DNA of 64,000 nt, from NCBI GenBank assembly GCA_944989445.1, contig CALYLW010000054.1:1612654-1676653 (forward strand). Direction: 5' to 3'. This document shows positions 62,126 through 64,000 of the stretch, piece by piece; position 1 is the stretch's first letter; each line of letters starts with the position of its first letter. This stretch comes from Ampullaceana balthica (Eukaryota; Mollusca; Gastropoda; Lymnaeidae). Both the position numbers and the translations under genes were made by a program. The notes under the pieces were generated by a model. It searched no databases. It worked only from the letters and a program-made list of their open reading frames with translations, and was not told the origin of the DNA.

Positions 62126-62374
62126 TTCTACAATATGTTGAATATGTATAGACTACAATACAATTCTGTGCTTTGCATAAGTGACTGCACCGAGTGATAA
62201 ACCTTAGCACCTCATGTTTTCCCATGAATGAATGAAAAAATGGTCTAAATTAAAAAATCCCAGAATTTCTCTTCTCAAAGTAGGTTTGAGAATCCTTGTA
62301 TTATTTGCTAACTGGCAACTGGTCCTGGCACAAATTTGTATAAAAAGTGAGAAAACAGCAAATGTGTGGTCTTT

Positions 62375-62815
62375 TTAAATCCCTTATATTAACTTCACCG
62401 TCGTCTCTGTCTTGGGTTCGCGGTCGGTCGGGCGGAAAAACAAAAGTAAAAAATGACACACGTCATGCTATCCAGCTGAAATTTTGCACATAGACTCATG
62501 TCACCTAACAATGCATTGTACTAAAATTTCAGATCGATCGATTGTACTGTAATTACATTAATGCATTTTTAGTTTATCTCTATGTAATTCAATGTCACCG
62601 TTTGCTATTGTTCGCCTTCCACATGCCACTTGAGTTCAGTCCAGCCATCGATGTCCACACCCCCTTTCGGTTTTAAAGCCAGGGGAGGTCAGTCACTTTC
62701 AGTCTGTAAATGTTTGTTGCGCGATGCGTGTCATATTGAACTTAATCAATACTTTAAGAGTTATTTCTCATATATAAGGGATTTATAGTCAAAAACTTTG
62801 TTTTTACAGGGTTGT
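62375..62815 (+). mobile_element. 500-bp MITE family, diverged copy
   Basis: AAATCCCTTATATTAACTTC at the left, TTTCAGATCGATCG in the middle and GGGATTTATAGTCAAAAACT at the right identify the family. Confidence 0.6.
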
Positions 62816-63650
62816 TTTATTTCAATTTTTTTTGGTGAGTGTTCAAAATGGATGGTTTGGATTCTTCACTGAAATTTTTGAGAGGTGTCATTTCACCTTT
62901 AGCCATAAACAAATGGTAAAATTACACAAGTATAATTTTATTTGAGCTGCGGATGGAATAGCTTATTTCGATAAACCAACTTAACTGTTCATCAAAATGA
63001 ACCAGTTAAAGTTAAACAATACTGACTAGGATATGGTGCCAGTAACAGAAAGTTTTGTTTTTAAAGATACTATTTTTTTATATGCAGTCTTTAAATGAAA
63101 AATTCAGATTAAATGTACCGCCAGTAACCAGATATATTAAACATTACCAATGAAGCTGTGTCTTAGTTCTGAGATTTATTAATTATGGCAGTGTCATAAC
63201 TACATGTGAAAATTAGAATAAATGTATTGCAAATTACATGGATTTAACTTTTGGGAAAACCTTTTAAATCTGAACAAGATATAAGCTACTATAAGTAAGT
63301 TTGAAAAAAACAACAATGTATCAGCAATAAGTCTACTTCACAATAGAATTCTGGAGATCCATCTCATCCTGTTAGTATAAAAAAATCAGGATATCCCCAA
63401 AAATGGCCCATTCCGAGCAATGTCACCTAAGGAATTTTAAAGGATAACAATTTAGATTTCCATTTTATAAACAAATATCTTTAAACACTGAAGTATCATC
63501 CTAGGTTGAGAAAGATCAATAAAAGAAAATCACTCTTTCCAGTGTAATAGAAAATAAATGTATATAACTGACTGAGGAAGCACTTATAATAACTTATGTG
63601 GCACTTAAGAGAAAGAGGCAAAGAATAGAAAATCATAAAGTGGTATAGAA

Positions 63651-63819
63651 CAGTGCTTCTCAAAGTGGTGGTCCGTGGGCCTTCCGATGCCGGTCCGCAG
63701 AAGTTACCAAGAAAGGACAGTTCGCTACCACGTCAGTACTGGGAAAATAATTCACCGGTCCCTGGTGCAATGAAAAAATTCTTGCCGGTCCACCACACTA
63801 AAAAGTTTGAGAAGCACTG
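63651..63819. mobile_element. hAT MITE, third copy
   Basis: Same family and orientation as the copy at 61939, with an 8-bp target duplication GTATAGAA at 63643-63650 and 63820-63827. Confidence 0.93.
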
Positions 63820-64000
63820 GTATAGAACATCAAAAAAGCAAAAATTAATTCTACATTAGTTTGCACTCCCTTATTTTCATAAACTTCTAATGAGGGATAC
63901 ATTCGAATTGGGCTGTTAACGATTAATTTAATCTTTAACTTTTGAAAAATTAACGATTAATTAATCGTTAATTTCGATTAAAGCCAAAAATTAAAATTTA

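Overview
This is animal genomic DNA: two multi-exon genes with GT-AG introns, buried in transposon debris and very large tandem arrays. Tigger/pogo, hAT, PIF/Harbinger-like and Helitron-like elements, a tRNA-derived SINE with a GATAA-type tail and a non-LTR retrotransposon occur together in AT-rich DNA. With the style of the protein sequences this suggests a mollusc, probably a gastropod, but that is an inference from general character and not a species call.

Two genes were reconstructed exon by exon and both close in frame. On the minus strand, six exons between 33949 and 732 encode a 359-residue JmjC/cupin-8 type 2-oxoglutarate oxygenase with an N-terminal membrane anchor. Its third intron (2774-29794, about 27 kb) holds most of the repeats in the window. 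On the plus strand, eighteen exons from 43815 to 56793 encode a 738-residue poly(ADP-ribose) polymerase of PARP2 type with two N-terminal WWE domains. The genes are divergent, about 9.9 kb apart. No functional link between them can be read from the sequence.

Layout. 1-2773: last three exons of the oxygenase gene. 2774-8740: Helitron-like and MITE copies, a CT-rich microsatellite and a 318-bp degenerate tandem repeat. 8740-20590: a 21-bp satellite of about 560 copies with higher-order structure and a 100-N assembly gap. 20677-25790: a 27-bp minisatellite split by a Harbinger-like element, itself split by a 3.7-kb hAT-like element carrying a decayed transposase and a SINE. 25790-29794: MITEs, microsatellites and a PIF1-helicase scrap. 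29795-33949: exons 3, 2 and 1. 32132-35880: two 29-bp minisatellites on either side of exon 1. 36400-43800: intergenic, with a rearranged LINE, hAT MITEs and Harbinger-like elements. 43815-56793: PARP gene with MITEs in its introns. 57430-60708: a complete Tigger/pogo element with a broken transposase. 60709-64000: intergenic with hAT MITEs.

Most long open frames in the window are artefacts of tandem repeats whose period is a multiple of three, and are not reported as genes.
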